Shown: positions 18,248 to 27,364, counted from the stretch's first letter. The stretch: 64,000 nucleotides of DNA from Sphingomonas suaedae (GCF_007833215.1 NZ_CP042239.1:620001-684000), one strand, 5' to 3'. Translations and numbers: made by a program. The notes: generated by a model from the sequence alone, not told the origin.

Positions 18248-18871
18248 TTAAAATCCGGCTTCGATTGCGAGCCTCATGGCTTCAGCGGCGCTGGATACGT
18301 TCAAGCGCTTCACCAATGCGCCGCGATGCATTTTGATCGTCTTCTCGGTCACTCCGAGCTGCTCCCCGATCTGTCGGTTGCGTAATCCGCGTGCCATCAG
18401 GCGTAGAACGGCCTGCTGCTGTTTGGTAAGCTGATCGATTCGAGCCGCAGCCGATAAGCGGAGCTTCGCGCCCTCGCCAGGAGTGACCTCCATCTGGCTG
18501 CCGACGAAATATGCTAGTCCGCCTTCATTATCGAAAACCGGCGCGACCATGACGGCGTTCAGAAACTGGCTGCCGTCTTTCCGGTAGTTGATGAGCTCGG
18601 TTACGAGCGGTGAGGCCGTTGCGACAGCTTGGCGAAGCGCAGCAGACTGCGAAGGTTCAGTGTCAGGCCCGGCAAGAATGCGGCAGTTGCGACCAATCAG
18701 TTCGCTTTCCGAATAGCCGGTGAGCATCTCGAACTGCCGGTTAGCCGCGATGATCGGATTGTCATCGATCCTTGGATTGGTGACGATCGAGGCGATCGGC
18801 GACAGCCGAATGGAACCAATGAGCTCCCGTTCGTCGCTCTTGCGACTGCCCAAACTGGTCTGAGTGAACAT
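18248..18871 (-). CDS. LOV-HTH blue-light-responsive transcription factor (EL222-like)
   Basis: A 207-aa protein. Residues about 20-130 form a LOV-type PAS domain: GRNCRILAGPDTEP carries the photoactive Cys at 63, NYRKDGSQFLN supplies Asn 95 and Asn 105, and FVGSQMEVT supplies the flavin-switch Gln 126. A short linker leads to a LuxR/NarL HTH at about 145-205 (LTKQQQAVLRLMARGLRNRQ, GVTEKTIKMHR). The order and length match EL222-type regulators, in which blue light forms a Cys-flavin adduct that frees the HTH to dimerise on DNA. It lies upstream of the PAS hybrid kinase on the same strand, a probable target. Confidence 0.88.
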   Translation of the reverse strand: MFTQTSLGSRKSDERELIGSIRLSPIASIVTNPRIDDNPIIAANRQFEMLTGYSESELIGRNCRILAGPDTEPSQSAALRQAVATASPLVTELINYRKDGSQFLNAVMVAPVFDNEGGLAYFVGSQMEVTPGEGAKLRLSAAARIDQLTKQQQAVLRLMARGLRNRQIGEQLGVTEKTIKMHRGALVKRLNVSSAAEAMRLAIEAGF

Positions 18872-19067
18872 CCCAGCGCTGCTACCGTAAAGTGGCCGGG
18901 GACAGCAAACCTCATTTAGGGGGCTCTTCGCAGCGAATCCTGGGTTGGTTCTGCCGCTCTCACTTTGCTCTGCGGTATCCTGTTCCCAATTGGCTCGCAG
19001 GCGAGGCTGCGTGTTGGCAATTGGACGGCCGTCGAGCGCTCAGGCGACCTGCTGCTTGCCCGTAATC

Positions 19068-19626
19068 ATGCTTAGCAAGCCGTTAAGTTTCAATCCGCGG
19101 AACTTCAGGGCCAGCCACCGATTCAGGATCGGCACACTGGGGCTTCTTAGGACCGTCGGATCACCAGCAAAGCGGCGACATCCGCGCATCAAAATCTTTA
19201 GGCCGGTGAAGGTCGCAGTGGGGGCGAAGATAAGCCGCGCCCACGCATTTAACATGTCGAACGGAGGCGCGCTGCTGCACTGCGAAGCTTTGCCGCACGC
19301 GTCCGGCCTTATTCGCCTGATTTTTTGATGGATCGGAACGCATAGCGCGCGTTGCTTGGACAAAAGGCCACCGTTTGGGCGTCCAGTTCACGGTTCCGTT
19401 AAACGATACTCAGCTTGAAGCAATCATCTCAAACGATGCGCCGCTGGGGGCCTTCGACAAGGCGCCGAACCGCTTCCACCCATCCGACACCATAGCCCGA
19501 GGTGTTACCGCGAAAGCCAACGATCGGCCTTGCCGCGCTCCGAATCAGCACCGGAAATTCGGTAACGGGTCTTTCATTTGCCAGGCGCAGACGCTCCGAG
19601 TTCTGAGACGAGGCGGTCACTTGTAG
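19068..19626 (+). pseudogene. PilZ domain protein with a +1 frameshift at a T-run
   Basis: From ATG 19068 the protein reads MLSKPLSFNPRNFRASHRFR, then KRRHPRIKIFRPVKV and NMSNGGALLHCE (PilZ motifs), and stops at TGA 19326. In the +1 frame the PilZ domain resumes without a gap (DGSERIARVAWTKGHRLGVQ) and runs to 19626. The switch is at six T bases (19321-19326) followed by GA. It is a clear relative of the PilZ protein at 12003. The TTT-TGA arrangement would allow slippage like a recoding site, but a simple indel or a sequencing error in the homopolymer is more likely. Confidence 0.6.
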
Positions 19627-19880
19627 CGTCGCTATGTCGGATTCAGGCCCCTGCGATGTCGTAACCGGACAGTCAGCTGACGGCCCATGAGCGGCCCGTC
19701 TGCTATCGCCAGAACCAGCCAGTCGGCAAAGCGCCCCAACTGCGGTCATTTAGCCGGATGGCTGATGATCCCGAAAGCTGCCGTCGGCTGGGGCGGCGGT
19801 AGCCGGCAGCTAATGGGTGGTCTGCAGCCCGTCCGCTTGTCGCCCTCGCGAGCTTGAGGCAGACGGGCCGATCAGACCCC

Positions 19881-20705
19881 CTACGGGCGCGAGATCGCGT
19901 TGAGGATCGCCTGTTCGACTGGAGAATAGTCCCCGTCGTGCCGACACAGAGAGATGGGCTCGCGCGGCAACAGGGGCGGTTGAGCCATGAACCGCGGCGC
20001 TGTTCCACGATGCCGTTGGGCGGCGTGCACCAGAAAAGGATGGCACAAATACACCGTGCCGGCCTTGCCCAGAGCTAATGCCTCCGGCCGGTGCGCCGAG
20101 CCGGCAAATCCGTCAGCGGCAAGCTCGCGAAGCGTCAGGCCAACCTCGCCTGCCGGGGCGAGTTGCCTTGCGATGTCGGCATGCGAGCCGACACGAATGC
20201 GGGTTGGTGCATCATCGATGCCGACATCCGAAAATAGGAACAGCATCAGCAAGGCTCGTCCCTTGCTGCTGACATTGGCGCGCCACTCCATGAACTCTGG
20301 GTGCTCGTAGCCGAAACTCACATCGATATGCCAACCATCGTCGCCGCTCGCTTCTTCGGCGGGGAAGCGTACTGGAAAGGTTCCAAGCCTATCGCGCGGA
20401 TACCAGCGGCCAGCACCAACAAGCTGATCGAATGCCTCGCACAGCATCGGCGTATTTGCTGCTTCCTGAAATGGGGCTTGGCTGAATTGGTCCAGGCGCA
20501 CGACCGGCCGGGTCCATGATGCACGATCATCGGGGTCGCAGCCCGTGGCTTCCCACAGGATGGCGCGGGCCTGCTCCGCGACATGCTCGCTAAAGGCCCC
20601 ATCGATACGGACGAAGCCGTCGCGCACGAACGAGGCGATCTCATCTGCGCTGAGCGCAGGATCTGATTGGTTTCGCATAAAGTCTCTCAAAAAGGCGTGG
20701 GTCAT
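19881..20705 (-). CDS. Phytanoyl-CoA dioxygenase-family protein
   Basis: A 274-aa Fe(II)/2-oxoglutarate oxygenase of the PhyH family. WHIDVSFGYE gives the HxD metal ligands, VYLCHPFLVHAA gives the distal His, and a downstream APRFMAQPPLL carries the Arg expected to hold 2-oxoglutarate. Bacterial PhyH proteins hydroxylate diverse small molecules; the substrate is not deducible. ATG 20678 (MRNQSD), with GAGAG upstream, is an equally good start. The gene stands alone, leftward. Confidence 0.82.
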   Translation of the reverse strand: MTHAFLRDFMRNQSDPALSADEIASFVRDGFVRIDGAFSEHVAEQARAILWEATGCDPDDRASWTRPVVRLDQFSQAPFQEAANTPMLCEAFDQLVGAGRWYPRDRLGTFPVRFPAEEASGDDGWHIDVSFGYEHPEFMEWRANVSSKGRALLMLFLFSDVGIDDAPTRIRVGSHADIARQLAPAGEVGLTLRELAADGFAGSAHRPEALALGKAGTVYLCHPFLVHAAQRHRGTAPRFMAQPPLLPREPISLCRHDGDYSPVEQAILNAISRP

Positions 20706-21014
20706 CGGGCGGCAAACCCGCCGAGTGAGCCGAAACCGGCCCGCTTAGATCAGCGGGAAGGCGGACGCGCGATTGAGAGCGATGAACTTCATGCGACCAC
20801 CATAATGCGTAGCGCGGTTGCTGCAACCTGAACGATCACTCCTACGAAGTCGCGGCATTAGATTGAACGGCGGAGACTCGGTCGGAAGCGGCCGGACGGC
20901 TACGCGCCCTATTCTCGGCCATTCAGCGCGACATCGGCGCCTCCTGAAAGCGGACCTCCGTTGCGCTACGTGCGACCGTGCAATAAATTCAGTAATTTGA
21001 ATGAGCTTGACCGG
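20706..21014. other. Intergenic region at the left side of the defence cassette
   Basis: About 310 bases with no supported gene. This is the place where the island inserted at tRNA-Glu could end, but no copy of the tRNA 3' segment was seen here. No terminator with a T-run was recognised. Confidence 0.35.
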
Positions 21015-22691
21015 CTAAGCGGTAGCGACGAACGCCTCGCCGAATAGTGTCTTTATATTCGCCGCCGCACCCTCCGTTGGGGCGAGGTTGACCACCGCCA
21101 GGTTTACCCGCGCTCGTGAGCAGCAAACGTAGAAAAGGTTCTGCGTCCGCTTCAGCCGGGACTCGCTGTTGTCCACACCCGACAACAGCTTGCCGAACGA
21201 GTACTGATTCCAATTGGCGCCGGGGTCGTCCAGGATGACGATTACGTTTTCAAACTCATCCCCCTTGACGCCATGCTTAGTGGAGTAGGGCAGATTCTCC
21301 TCGAATACCGCACGATAGTTTGAGACTTCAGGATAGGGGATTTCTACAAGCTTTGCGAGAAACACGAGGAAGCGCGCTTCCGAGGAATCCGCCTCCTCGG
21401 GCGGCGGCGGTGGGTTGAGCGCCGTTTCCAAATCGTCTGGCAGCGGGATCACTTCCTTGGCTTTGCGAAGAACTTCCCCGATCGTTGCACCAGTATCGAC
21501 GAGCGCCGCAAGCTCGTTAAGGACTGCGCTGACGCGCGCCTTCTCTTGGCTCCCGGATAAGGACGTGTTCTTCGTACCGATCAGTGAGATGGCTTTACCG
21601 ACCTTGCCGTCTCGCCAAGTGCCCATCAGCGGCTCAAGCTGATCGAGGAAAAATGCCGCGATAGTATCCTCACCCGACTGAAACCGCTCACGGGCAAAGC
21701 CGCCGCGCTCGTTGTAGGCGGTCCATAGAGCCTCATAGCGTGCCTTCCGAGCAATTAGTCGGTGAGTTAGGAAAAGGAACTTGGTTTCGCCTGTCAGGTC
21801 CAGCCCGAACTTTTCTCTGATGGCCTGCACGGCGCTTGCCGTTACGTCCACGTCTGCTGCAGCAACTGACATATCGACGTAAACCGCCGCGCCTCGGACG
21901 TTTTCACCGGCGGGGACTTGCTGGATATCCGTGCGCATTCGGTTGAGCACCGCGATCACCGCCTCGGAGCAGCGGTAATTCTCTTCTTTTTTGATCGTCT
22001 CCAGCCCGGCCTCGTAGGCGGCTGGCATTTCACCAATCACATCGGGGTAGATGCTCTGCATCTTGTCTCCGAAGAAGCCGATGACAGGCGGTGTCGCGGC
22101 CTTGGCGACGTGGTTCATGAGTATCTCGACCACGCGGGGATGCGTGTCTTGGTACTCGTCCACGAAAATGAATGGGTAGCGCGCTGCGACGAGCTTCGAC
22201 ATCATTGGATAGGTTCGGAAGATAACGTGAGCCAGCTCGATCAAGTCGTCATGAAAGATGCGGCCTTCGAGGAAATTTGCGCCTCGGTCCGAATACGAAA
22301 TCTCGCAAACGGTCTTCAGCGCCTCCTCCAACTCCACCGCATCCTGCTTGCGGCGACTAGTAGCTTTAAGTTCATCATTGAGGGTGATGAGGCCGGCTTT
22401 TAGTTCTCGCTGAAACCCTTTGATCTCCCGCCAGAGAAAATCGTGAATGGTCGAAACCTCAAAGATCACGTCGTTCTCGGTTCGCTCGATTATCTCTTCT
22501 TTTGCGACATTAGTGTAGGTTATGCAGGCGACTCGCTGAGCGTTTTGAATGAGCTTCGCCCGCGGCGAGCCCCGAATGTGGCCGAGCGCGCGAATCAACG
22601 ACGAAGTCTTTCCCGAGCCGGCGGCTGCGTCGAGCAAGAAGCTAGTTCCGTTTTGAAGGCACTCCAGAATCTTTGCGTCGGCCTCCGTCAT
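21015..22691 (-). CDS. UvrD/Rep-like superfamily 1 helicase (GajB-like)
   Basis: A 558-aa SF1 helicase: Walker A AAAGSGKTSS (GSGKT at 25-29), motif II FIFVDEYQDTHP, a Q/motif III-like GFFGDKMQSI, motif V TKHGVKGDEFENVIV and motif VI NLFYVCCSRAR. It is shorter than housekeeping UvrD, as is typical of Gabija GajB. Its ATG overlaps the stop of the OLD-type nuclease gene by four bases (ATGA), so the two are coupled. In Gabija, GajB senses or processes DNA ends and works with the GajA nuclease to stop phage. Assignment as Gabija rests on gene pairing and motifs. Confidence 0.82.
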   Translation of the reverse strand: MTEADAKILECLQNGTSFLLDAAAGSGKTSSLIRALGHIRGSPRAKLIQNAQRVACITYTNVAKEEIIERTENDVIFEVSTIHDFLWREIKGFQRELKAGLITLNDELKATSRRKQDAVELEEALKTVCEISYSDRGANFLEGRIFHDDLIELAHVIFRTYPMMSKLVAARYPFIFVDEYQDTHPRVVEILMNHVAKAATPPVIGFFGDKMQSIYPDVIGEMPAAYEAGLETIKKEENYRCSEAVIAVLNRMRTDIQQVPAGENVRGAAVYVDMSVAAADVDVTASAVQAIREKFGLDLTGETKFLFLTHRLIARKARYEALWTAYNERGGFARERFQSGEDTIAAFFLDQLEPLMGTWRDGKVGKAISLIGTKNTSLSGSQEKARVSAVLNELAALVDTGATIGEVLRKAKEVIPLPDDLETALNPPPPPEEADSSEARFLVFLAKLVEIPYPEVSNYRAVFEENLPYSTKHGVKGDEFENVIVILDDPGANWNQYSFGKLLSGVDNSESRLKRTQNLFYVCCSRARVNLAVVNLAPTEGAAANIKTLFGEAFVATA

Positions 22692-24688
22692 GAGCCGATG
22701 CCTTCTTTTGCGAGCCATTCAAGCCCATCGCGAATGTACTTAGGTGCTTTCCAGCCGGGCTTGCCGATCAGGTCGAGCGCGAAATCCACCTTGCCGAGCT
22801 TTGAAGCAAGATCCCACGCTCCTGCGGCAATGCCGTTGGTCGTGGCCTTTGCGATCGCGGGGCCGGTCGCGGGAAGCTGTGCATGATTGGCGGTCAGCCA
22901 ATCGGCGTTCGCATAAACAAACGCCTCCTCAAAGGAGCGCCCGCAATTGCCGCCTTCCGCTACCTGAAACGCGACGCGGATGCGTCCGTGGATCTTGGCC
23001 GCATCATCGCAAGCGAGCAAATCCGCTATTTGTTCTTTGGCGGGAAGCCATGTCTTCAGGCATGCGTTGCTGGTGCGCTTGTTGGCCCCATCGCCCACCG
23101 GGCATTTCTCCCCGGCCGCGTCCACGGAATCCATATCGGTGATGACGAGCGTCGGCACGCCAAGGAAGTCAATGATCGGCTTGAACTTGTGCGCGTATGC
23201 GCCCCCTACTTCGGAAATGCTGATGTACTGGCTCGCGAAACCCGTGCATCCCTCCGCGTTCGCGCATTCCTCGATCATGGCGGGGATAAGCAGCCGCTCC
23301 ACCTGCCCCTCCACAAACACTGCCTTGTCTGCGAAAAATAGGTCGCAATGGGTGAGCTTGATGTAGCGCCGCAAGAAGTCCAGCACGCCCGGCGTGGGAA
23401 CGGTCAGCTTTGACAGGTCACGAATGGACACGTCGCGCCCGCTCCGACGGAAGTAGCGAACAGGATCGAACCCGGAATTGGCGATGATGTGCGACGAATG
23501 GGTCGATAGGATCACCTGCGCGACCACGCCTTCGGCCACTTCGAGACTCTTCGAGATTTCGTTGATGAACACATACTGCATTTGAGGATGCAGGTGTGCC
23601 TCGGGCTCCTCCACCACAATGACGTGCACGCGCGGCCGATCAACCGCTGACGCTTCGACGGCCGCGAGAAATGACTCAAGTTGGAGCACCATGAAAATCA
23701 GGTTCTTGTAGCCAAGGCCGTTGTATTTCTCTGGCAGGATCAGCTCTTCCACTGGGCCTTCGGCCGTCTTGTGCTCACTAGCGTAATAGACGCGCGTATG
23801 ATCCTGATAAATTGCCTGAGAGCTGAACTCGGCGCGGATGCGCAGGTCAGGCGTGGTCTGCCCTGGCGGGTAGCCGTAGCCCTTCAACCGTTTGTTCAGG
23901 CGCTCGAAGGCTCCTTCGTAAACCTTGGTGAGCCCGGTCGCGCTATCTCTGAGCGCATCTTCGACCGCATTGAATCCCTCGGCGTCGCCGACCTTGTAGT
24001 AGCGGGTGTAATGATCGTGCAGCAGACGCGAGAGTTTTGCAGCCTGCCGGGATTCATCATCATCGACATGCCGCTGCGCTGGGATGATATCGATGCGGAG
24101 AAGCCGCTTCAGAACGCCCCCATCTTTCAGCGCTTCGGCTTCGTCGCCCTTTTCCGAGACCCTGTAGAATGTCCGTCCGAAGTAGTCCCTGTAACGATCG
24201 TTCAGGAAGTCGCAGAGCGTATCGTCCTTGCGGTGACGTGCTTCGAAGTCGGCGAGCAACGCCTTGGCGTTCTCAAGCCCGTACTCGATGCGGACCCGGA
24301 CCCGGTTGCTGCTCGGATCAAGGCTCATCAGCAGGTCAGTAGCGACGACCAGATCAGCCACGTCCTCGCCGTAGCTGAAAAAGAGGTCGAGCCTCATTCG
24401 AGGAGCGAAGCGCCGCAGTACCTCAATTTTCTGCTCGGTCTCGGCGAGCTTCGAGAGACGTGCTTCTATTGATTTGAAAACCTTCAATCGGGTTTGCGAA
24501 AGGTCATGCAGCGAGATGCGTTTGGTGTCAGTGTCCGATCCTGCGAACAATCGCAAAGCATCCATGACGGAGGTCTTGCCGCTGTTGTTCGGCCCGACGA
24601 GCACAGTTGTCGGAAGGTCAGCGGTCAAATCCAACGAGACACGGCGAAGAAGTCGGAAGTTTCTGATGTAGATTGAATCCAAGCGCAT
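22688..24688 (-). CDS. OLD-family ATPase/TOPRIM nuclease (GajA-like, class 2 OLD)
   Basis: A 666-aa protein. The N-terminal ABC-type ATPase begins RLDSIYIRNFRLLRRVSL and has Walker A GPNNSGKT (32-39), a signature-like NGLGYKN (323-329), Walker B VIVVEEPE (357-363) and the H-loop STHSS (395-399). The C-terminal TOPRIM nuclease has VFVEGQVERLL (Glu 460) and VITDMDSVD (Asp 518/520). OLD nucleases paired with a UvrD-like helicase are class 2 OLD, the arrangement of Gabija. At 666 aa it is somewhat longer than typical GajA. It is first of two coupled leftward genes beside an integrase. Confidence 0.83.
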   Translation of the reverse strand: MRLDSIYIRNFRLLRRVSLDLTADLPTTVLVGPNNSGKTSVMDALRLFAGSDTDTKRISLHDLSQTRLKVFKSIEARLSKLAETEQKIEVLRRFAPRMRLDLFFSYGEDVADLVVATDLLMSLDPSSNRVRVRIEYGLENAKALLADFEARHRKDDTLCDFLNDRYRDYFGRTFYRVSEKGDEAEALKDGGVLKRLLRIDIIPAQRHVDDDESRQAAKLSRLLHDHYTRYYKVGDAEGFNAVEDALRDSATGLTKVYEGAFERLNKRLKGYGYPPGQTTPDLRIRAEFSSQAIYQDHTRVYYASEHKTAEGPVEELILPEKYNGLGYKNLIFMVLQLESFLAAVEASAVDRPRVHVIVVEEPEAHLHPQMQYVFINEISKSLEVAEGVVAQVILSTHSSHIIANSGFDPVRYFRRSGRDVSIRDLSKLTVPTPGVLDFLRRYIKLTHCDLFFADKAVFVEGQVERLLIPAMIEECANAEGCTGFASQYISISEVGGAYAHKFKPIIDFLGVPTLVITDMDSVDAAGEKCPVGDGANKRTSNACLKTWLPAKEQIADLLACDDAAKIHGRIRVAFQVAEGGNCGRSFEEAFVYANADWLTANHAQLPATGPAIAKATTNGIAAGAWDLASKLGKVDFALDLIGKPGWKAPKYIRDGLEWLAKEGIGS

Positions 24689-24889
24689 GAACCGAGCCTA
24701 TCCAAAGCATCCCACACTGTGAAGCGGAAGGTTTAGCGGGAAGGCGCGGCCCGCCACATCGAGAATTTATTTCCGCAACTCTATTGCCCATTTGTTGCAG
24801 CGTGGGCGTGGCCAACGTCCGATTTCGACCTTCCACGAATGCGAAGCCGACCTTCGGCAGCCGGCCCAGTTCCAGCCGCCATTAACCGC

Positions 24890-26122
24890 TCATTGTGCCC
24901 CTTCGGCCTTCCCAAATTTACCCTTGAGCACGGTCGCGCCGTCGCGCAGGAAATCGAGGTGGTCTGACCAGTGCTGCATCATGCGCACGCGTTCGCCCCA
25001 ATACTCGCCGCGGGTGTAGGCGCGGCGAACCGCGTTGTTGTCGCAGTGGGCGAGCTGTCGCTCGATCGCGTCAGCGTGCCACAGGCCCATTTCATTGAGT
25101 AGGGTTGCCGCCATCGCCCGGAACCCGTGCCCGGTCATCTGGTCTTGAGCATAGCCCATCCGGCGCAGGGCGGCGTTGATCGTGTTCTCCGACATGGGTC
25201 GATCGACCGAGGTACGTGAGGGAAACAGAAAGCCGCTGTAGTCCTCTTCGTGCTCGATCGAGCGGAGGATCGCGAGTGACTGGCGGGAAAGGGGGACGCT
25301 ATGAGCGCGCCGCATCTTCGTCTTGTGCGCCGGATGGTCCAGATCGGCCTTGTCGAGGTCGATATCCGCCCATTCGGCGAAGCGCAGTTCACCGGGGCGG
25401 ACAAAGACGTGCGGCAGCAGCCGTAAAGCTGCGTGGACGTTGGCACTGTCCGTAAACGCTTCGATCGAACGCAGCAGCGCGCCAGCCTCTCGGGGCGTCG
25501 TGATGGCGGCGCGATGGACTGGCTTCGGCACGATCAGAGCGCCGCGCAGGTCACTTGCGACATCCCGGTCGGCTCGCGCCGTCGCAATGGCGTACCGAAA
25601 CACCTGTGAACAGGTGCTGCGAAGGCGCTTGGCGGTCTCGTAGCGGCCTTTGCCTTCCATCTTGCGGAGCATCAGCAAAAGCTCCTGCGCGGAGATCGAG
25701 GCGATGGGGCGCTTGCCGATCGACGCGTTGATGAAGCCGAGCAGCCAGCGTAGCTTCTTCATCGTGACGGGTGAACGCCCTTCCTTTTCGACCTTGGAGA
25801 GCCACTCGTCGGCCACAGCCTGAAAGCTGTTCGAGGCCGCTACTGCCGCTGCGATCCGATCGAGCTTGATTCGCTCGGCTGGATCATCGCCACGCGCGAG
25901 AACCTTGCGCGCCGCGTCGCGTTCCGCACGCGCCTCGGCGAGCCCTGTCTCGGGCCATACGCCGAAAGCGAGGGTCTTCTGCTTTCCCAGATGACGGTAG
26001 TTCATTCGCCAGTAGCGACCGCCTGCAGGCGTCACCAGCAGGTATAGCCCGTCGCTATCGCTCAGCTTGTACGCCTTGTCGCGACTCTTGGCCGTTTTGA
26101 TCGCCACAACCGACAACGCCAT
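24890..26122 (-). CDS. Tyrosine-type site-specific integrase (P4 family)
   Basis: A 410-aa integrase. It has an N-terminal DUF4102-type arm-binding domain (YKLSDSDGLYLLVTPAGGRYW, GVWPETGLAEARAERD), a central SAM-like core-binding domain (about 95-180) and a catalytic domain. The catalytic segments are FVRPGELRFAEW (Arg), MTGHGFRAMAATLL (HxxR-type) and QLAHCDNNAVRRAY (late His region and probable Tyr nucleophile). It is transcribed away from the adjacent tRNA-Glu, 163 bases from it, the usual layout for an element inserted at a tRNA 3' end. It probably mobilised the nuclease/helicase cassette that follows it. Confidence 0.9.
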   Translation of the reverse strand: MALSVVAIKTAKSRDKAYKLSDSDGLYLLVTPAGGRYWRMNYRHLGKQKTLAFGVWPETGLAEARAERDAARKVLARGDDPAERIKLDRIAAAVAASNSFQAVADEWLSKVEKEGRSPVTMKKLRWLLGFINASIGKRPIASISAQELLLMLRKMEGKGRYETAKRLRSTCSQVFRYAIATARADRDVASDLRGALIVPKPVHRAAITTPREAGALLRSIEAFTDSANVHAALRLLPHVFVRPGELRFAEWADIDLDKADLDHPAHKTKMRRAHSVPLSRQSLAILRSIEHEEDYSGFLFPSRTSVDRPMSENTINAALRRMGYAQDQMTGHGFRAMAATLLNEMGLWHADAIERQLAHCDNNAVRRAYTRGEYWGERVRMMQHWSDHLDFLRDGATVLKGKFGKAEGAQ

Positions 26123-26155
26123 GATGGTATCTCCATCGAAGCGACCGGCGTCGTG

Positions 26156-26185
26156 CCATCAGATATACCATCAGATTGTTGGTAT
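26156..26185. repeat. Direct and inverted repeats upstream of int
   Basis: The 9-mer CCATCAGAT occurs twice (26156-26164 and 26168-26176), 12 bases apart. It overlaps an inverted pair ATACCA/TGGTAT (26165-26170 and 26180-26185). The position, 34 bases before the integrase start, suits an arm-type integrase or excisionase binding site or an operator of int. This is inferred from placement only. Confidence 0.4.
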
Positions 26186-26285
26186 GGAGTGGCCTTCCAC
26201 CGATCCGACTGGGATGGTTATACCACAAAAAACCGCAGAAAACAGCCGTTTAAGGCACGTTCTGGGATGCCTTGGGAAGGCAGCC

Positions 26286-26360
26286 TGGTGACCCCTACGA
26301 GAATCGAACTCGTGTTTTCGCCGTGAGAGGGCGACGTCCTGACCGCTAGACGAAGGGGCC
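26286..26360 (-). tRNA. tRNA-Glu (anticodon CTC), CCA encoded
   Basis: The minus strand folds as a cloverleaf: acceptor arm GGCCCCT with AGGGGTC, an anticodon stem TCGCC/GGCGA around the loop CTCTCAC giving anticodon CTC, and a T arm with GTTCGATTC. Discriminator A and an encoded CCA end at 26286. The body closely resembles bacterial tRNA-Glu. An integrase gene lies directly downstream of its 3' end, which is a frequent insertion target. Confidence 0.95.
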
Positions 26361-26471
26361 GTATGAGCGGAAGCGGCGCCTTTATCGGGGGGCGGGCGGG
26401 GCGTCAAGCGTCGGGGCGAAAACATCATGGCGGGGTGGCGTTTGGCGGAATGCGTGCCTATTTGCGCTCGC

Positions 26472-27008
26472 ATGGCGCGTTCGACCCGATCAATGGACTG
26501 GGGCTTCCCCCGCTGGCGCGCCTATGGCGCCGAGCGCGAGGCGGTGAAGGTGCGCCTGTGCGACCGCCATGGCTGCGACGCGCCGGGCGATCGCCCTGCG
26601 CCCAAATCGCCCAACAGCCCCGAACGCTGGTATTTTTGTGAGACCCATGCCGGGGAATATAACCGCAACTGGAACTATTTTGAGGGGCTGACGGCCGAGG
26701 AAGCCGCCGAGCGCGAGGCGCAGGAGCGGCGCGATGCGGGCGATTTTTCGGAAAGCCGCCACAATGAATGGGCCGGACCCGGCGATGGCAGCCGTTCGCG
26801 CGACGAGATGCGCGCGCTCGACGTGCTGAAGCTCGATCCCGATGCGGAGTTCGAAGCGGTACGCGCGGCCTGGCGCCGCCTCGCCAAGGAAAATCACCCC
26901 GATGTCTGCCCGGGCGATGCCGAAGCGGCGAAGCGATTCCAGGCGATCCAGACCTCTTACGAGGTATTGCGCGCAGCCGAGGAGCGGCGCCAGTGGCGGC
27001 CCGACTGA
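26472..27008 (+). CDS. J domain-containing protein (DnaJ-like)
   Basis: A 178-aa protein. The N-terminal half has a conserved-looking Cys/His-bearing region (VRLCDRHGCDAPGDRPAPKS, RWYFCETHAGEYN) that may bind metal. The C-terminal 65 residues form a J domain with DVLKLDPDAEFEAVRAAWRR and the diagnostic HPD in AKENHPDVCPGD, which stimulates DnaK ATPase. This arrangement is common in sphingomonads beside core genes. The ATG at 26472 was preferred over one 45 bases earlier because the family-like sequence starts near there. Confidence 0.85.
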   Translation: MARSTRSMDWGFPRWRAYGAEREAVKVRLCDRHGCDAPGDRPAPKSPNSPERWYFCETHAGEYNRNWNYFEGLTAEEAAEREAQERRDAGDFSESRHNEWAGPGDGSRSRDEMRALDVLKLDPDAEFEAVRAAWRRLAKENHPDVCPGDAEAAKRFQAIQTSYEVLRAAEERRQWRPD

Positions 27009-27018
27009 CCCGGCGCGG

Positions 27019-27318
27019 ATGAAATCGCGCGTCCGCTCCAACTGGTCCAGCGCGGTGCTGGTCTGCGCAAAATGCTCGAAAAAGCTCGACGGCGGATTTG
27101 GGCCAAAGGGCAGGCAATCGCTCGGCAAGGCGCTGCGCAAGCATCTCCATCTCAAAAAGGGGCGCAAGGCCATGGCGGGGATCGTCGATGTCAAATGCCT
27201 GGGCGTCTGTCCGCGTGGTGCCGTGACCGTGGTGAATGGCGCCGCGAGCCGCGAATGGCTGCTGGTTCCGGCGGGCGCCGATCTGGATGCGGTCGCGGCG
27301 GAATTGGAGCTCGATTGA
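27019..27318 (+). CDS. (2Fe-2S) ferredoxin domain-containing protein
   Basis: A 99-aa thioredoxin-fold ferredoxin. VCAKCSKKL near residue 17 and CLGVCPRGAVTVV near residue 68 provide the four cluster cysteines in the C-x2-C / C-x3-C pattern of this family. It probably carries electrons in the cytoplasm; the partner is unknown. The gene starts 10 bases after the J-domain gene and ends 46 bases before the sigma factor gene, all on the same strand. Confidence 0.85.
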   Translation: MKSRVRSNWSSAVLVCAKCSKKLDGGFGPKGRQSLGKALRKHLHLKKGRKAMAGIVDVKCLGVCPRGAVTVVNGAASREWLLVPAGADLDAVAAELELD

Positions 27319-27364
27319 GCGCCGGGTGCTTGTGCGGTTGCGCCGGTCCTATAGACTGGCGCGC

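Noticed and set aside
26268..26282. TGCCTT/AAGGCA hairpin as tRNA-Glu terminator
   Set aside because: The stem is short and no T-run follows on the tRNA strand, so the evidence is too weak to list.
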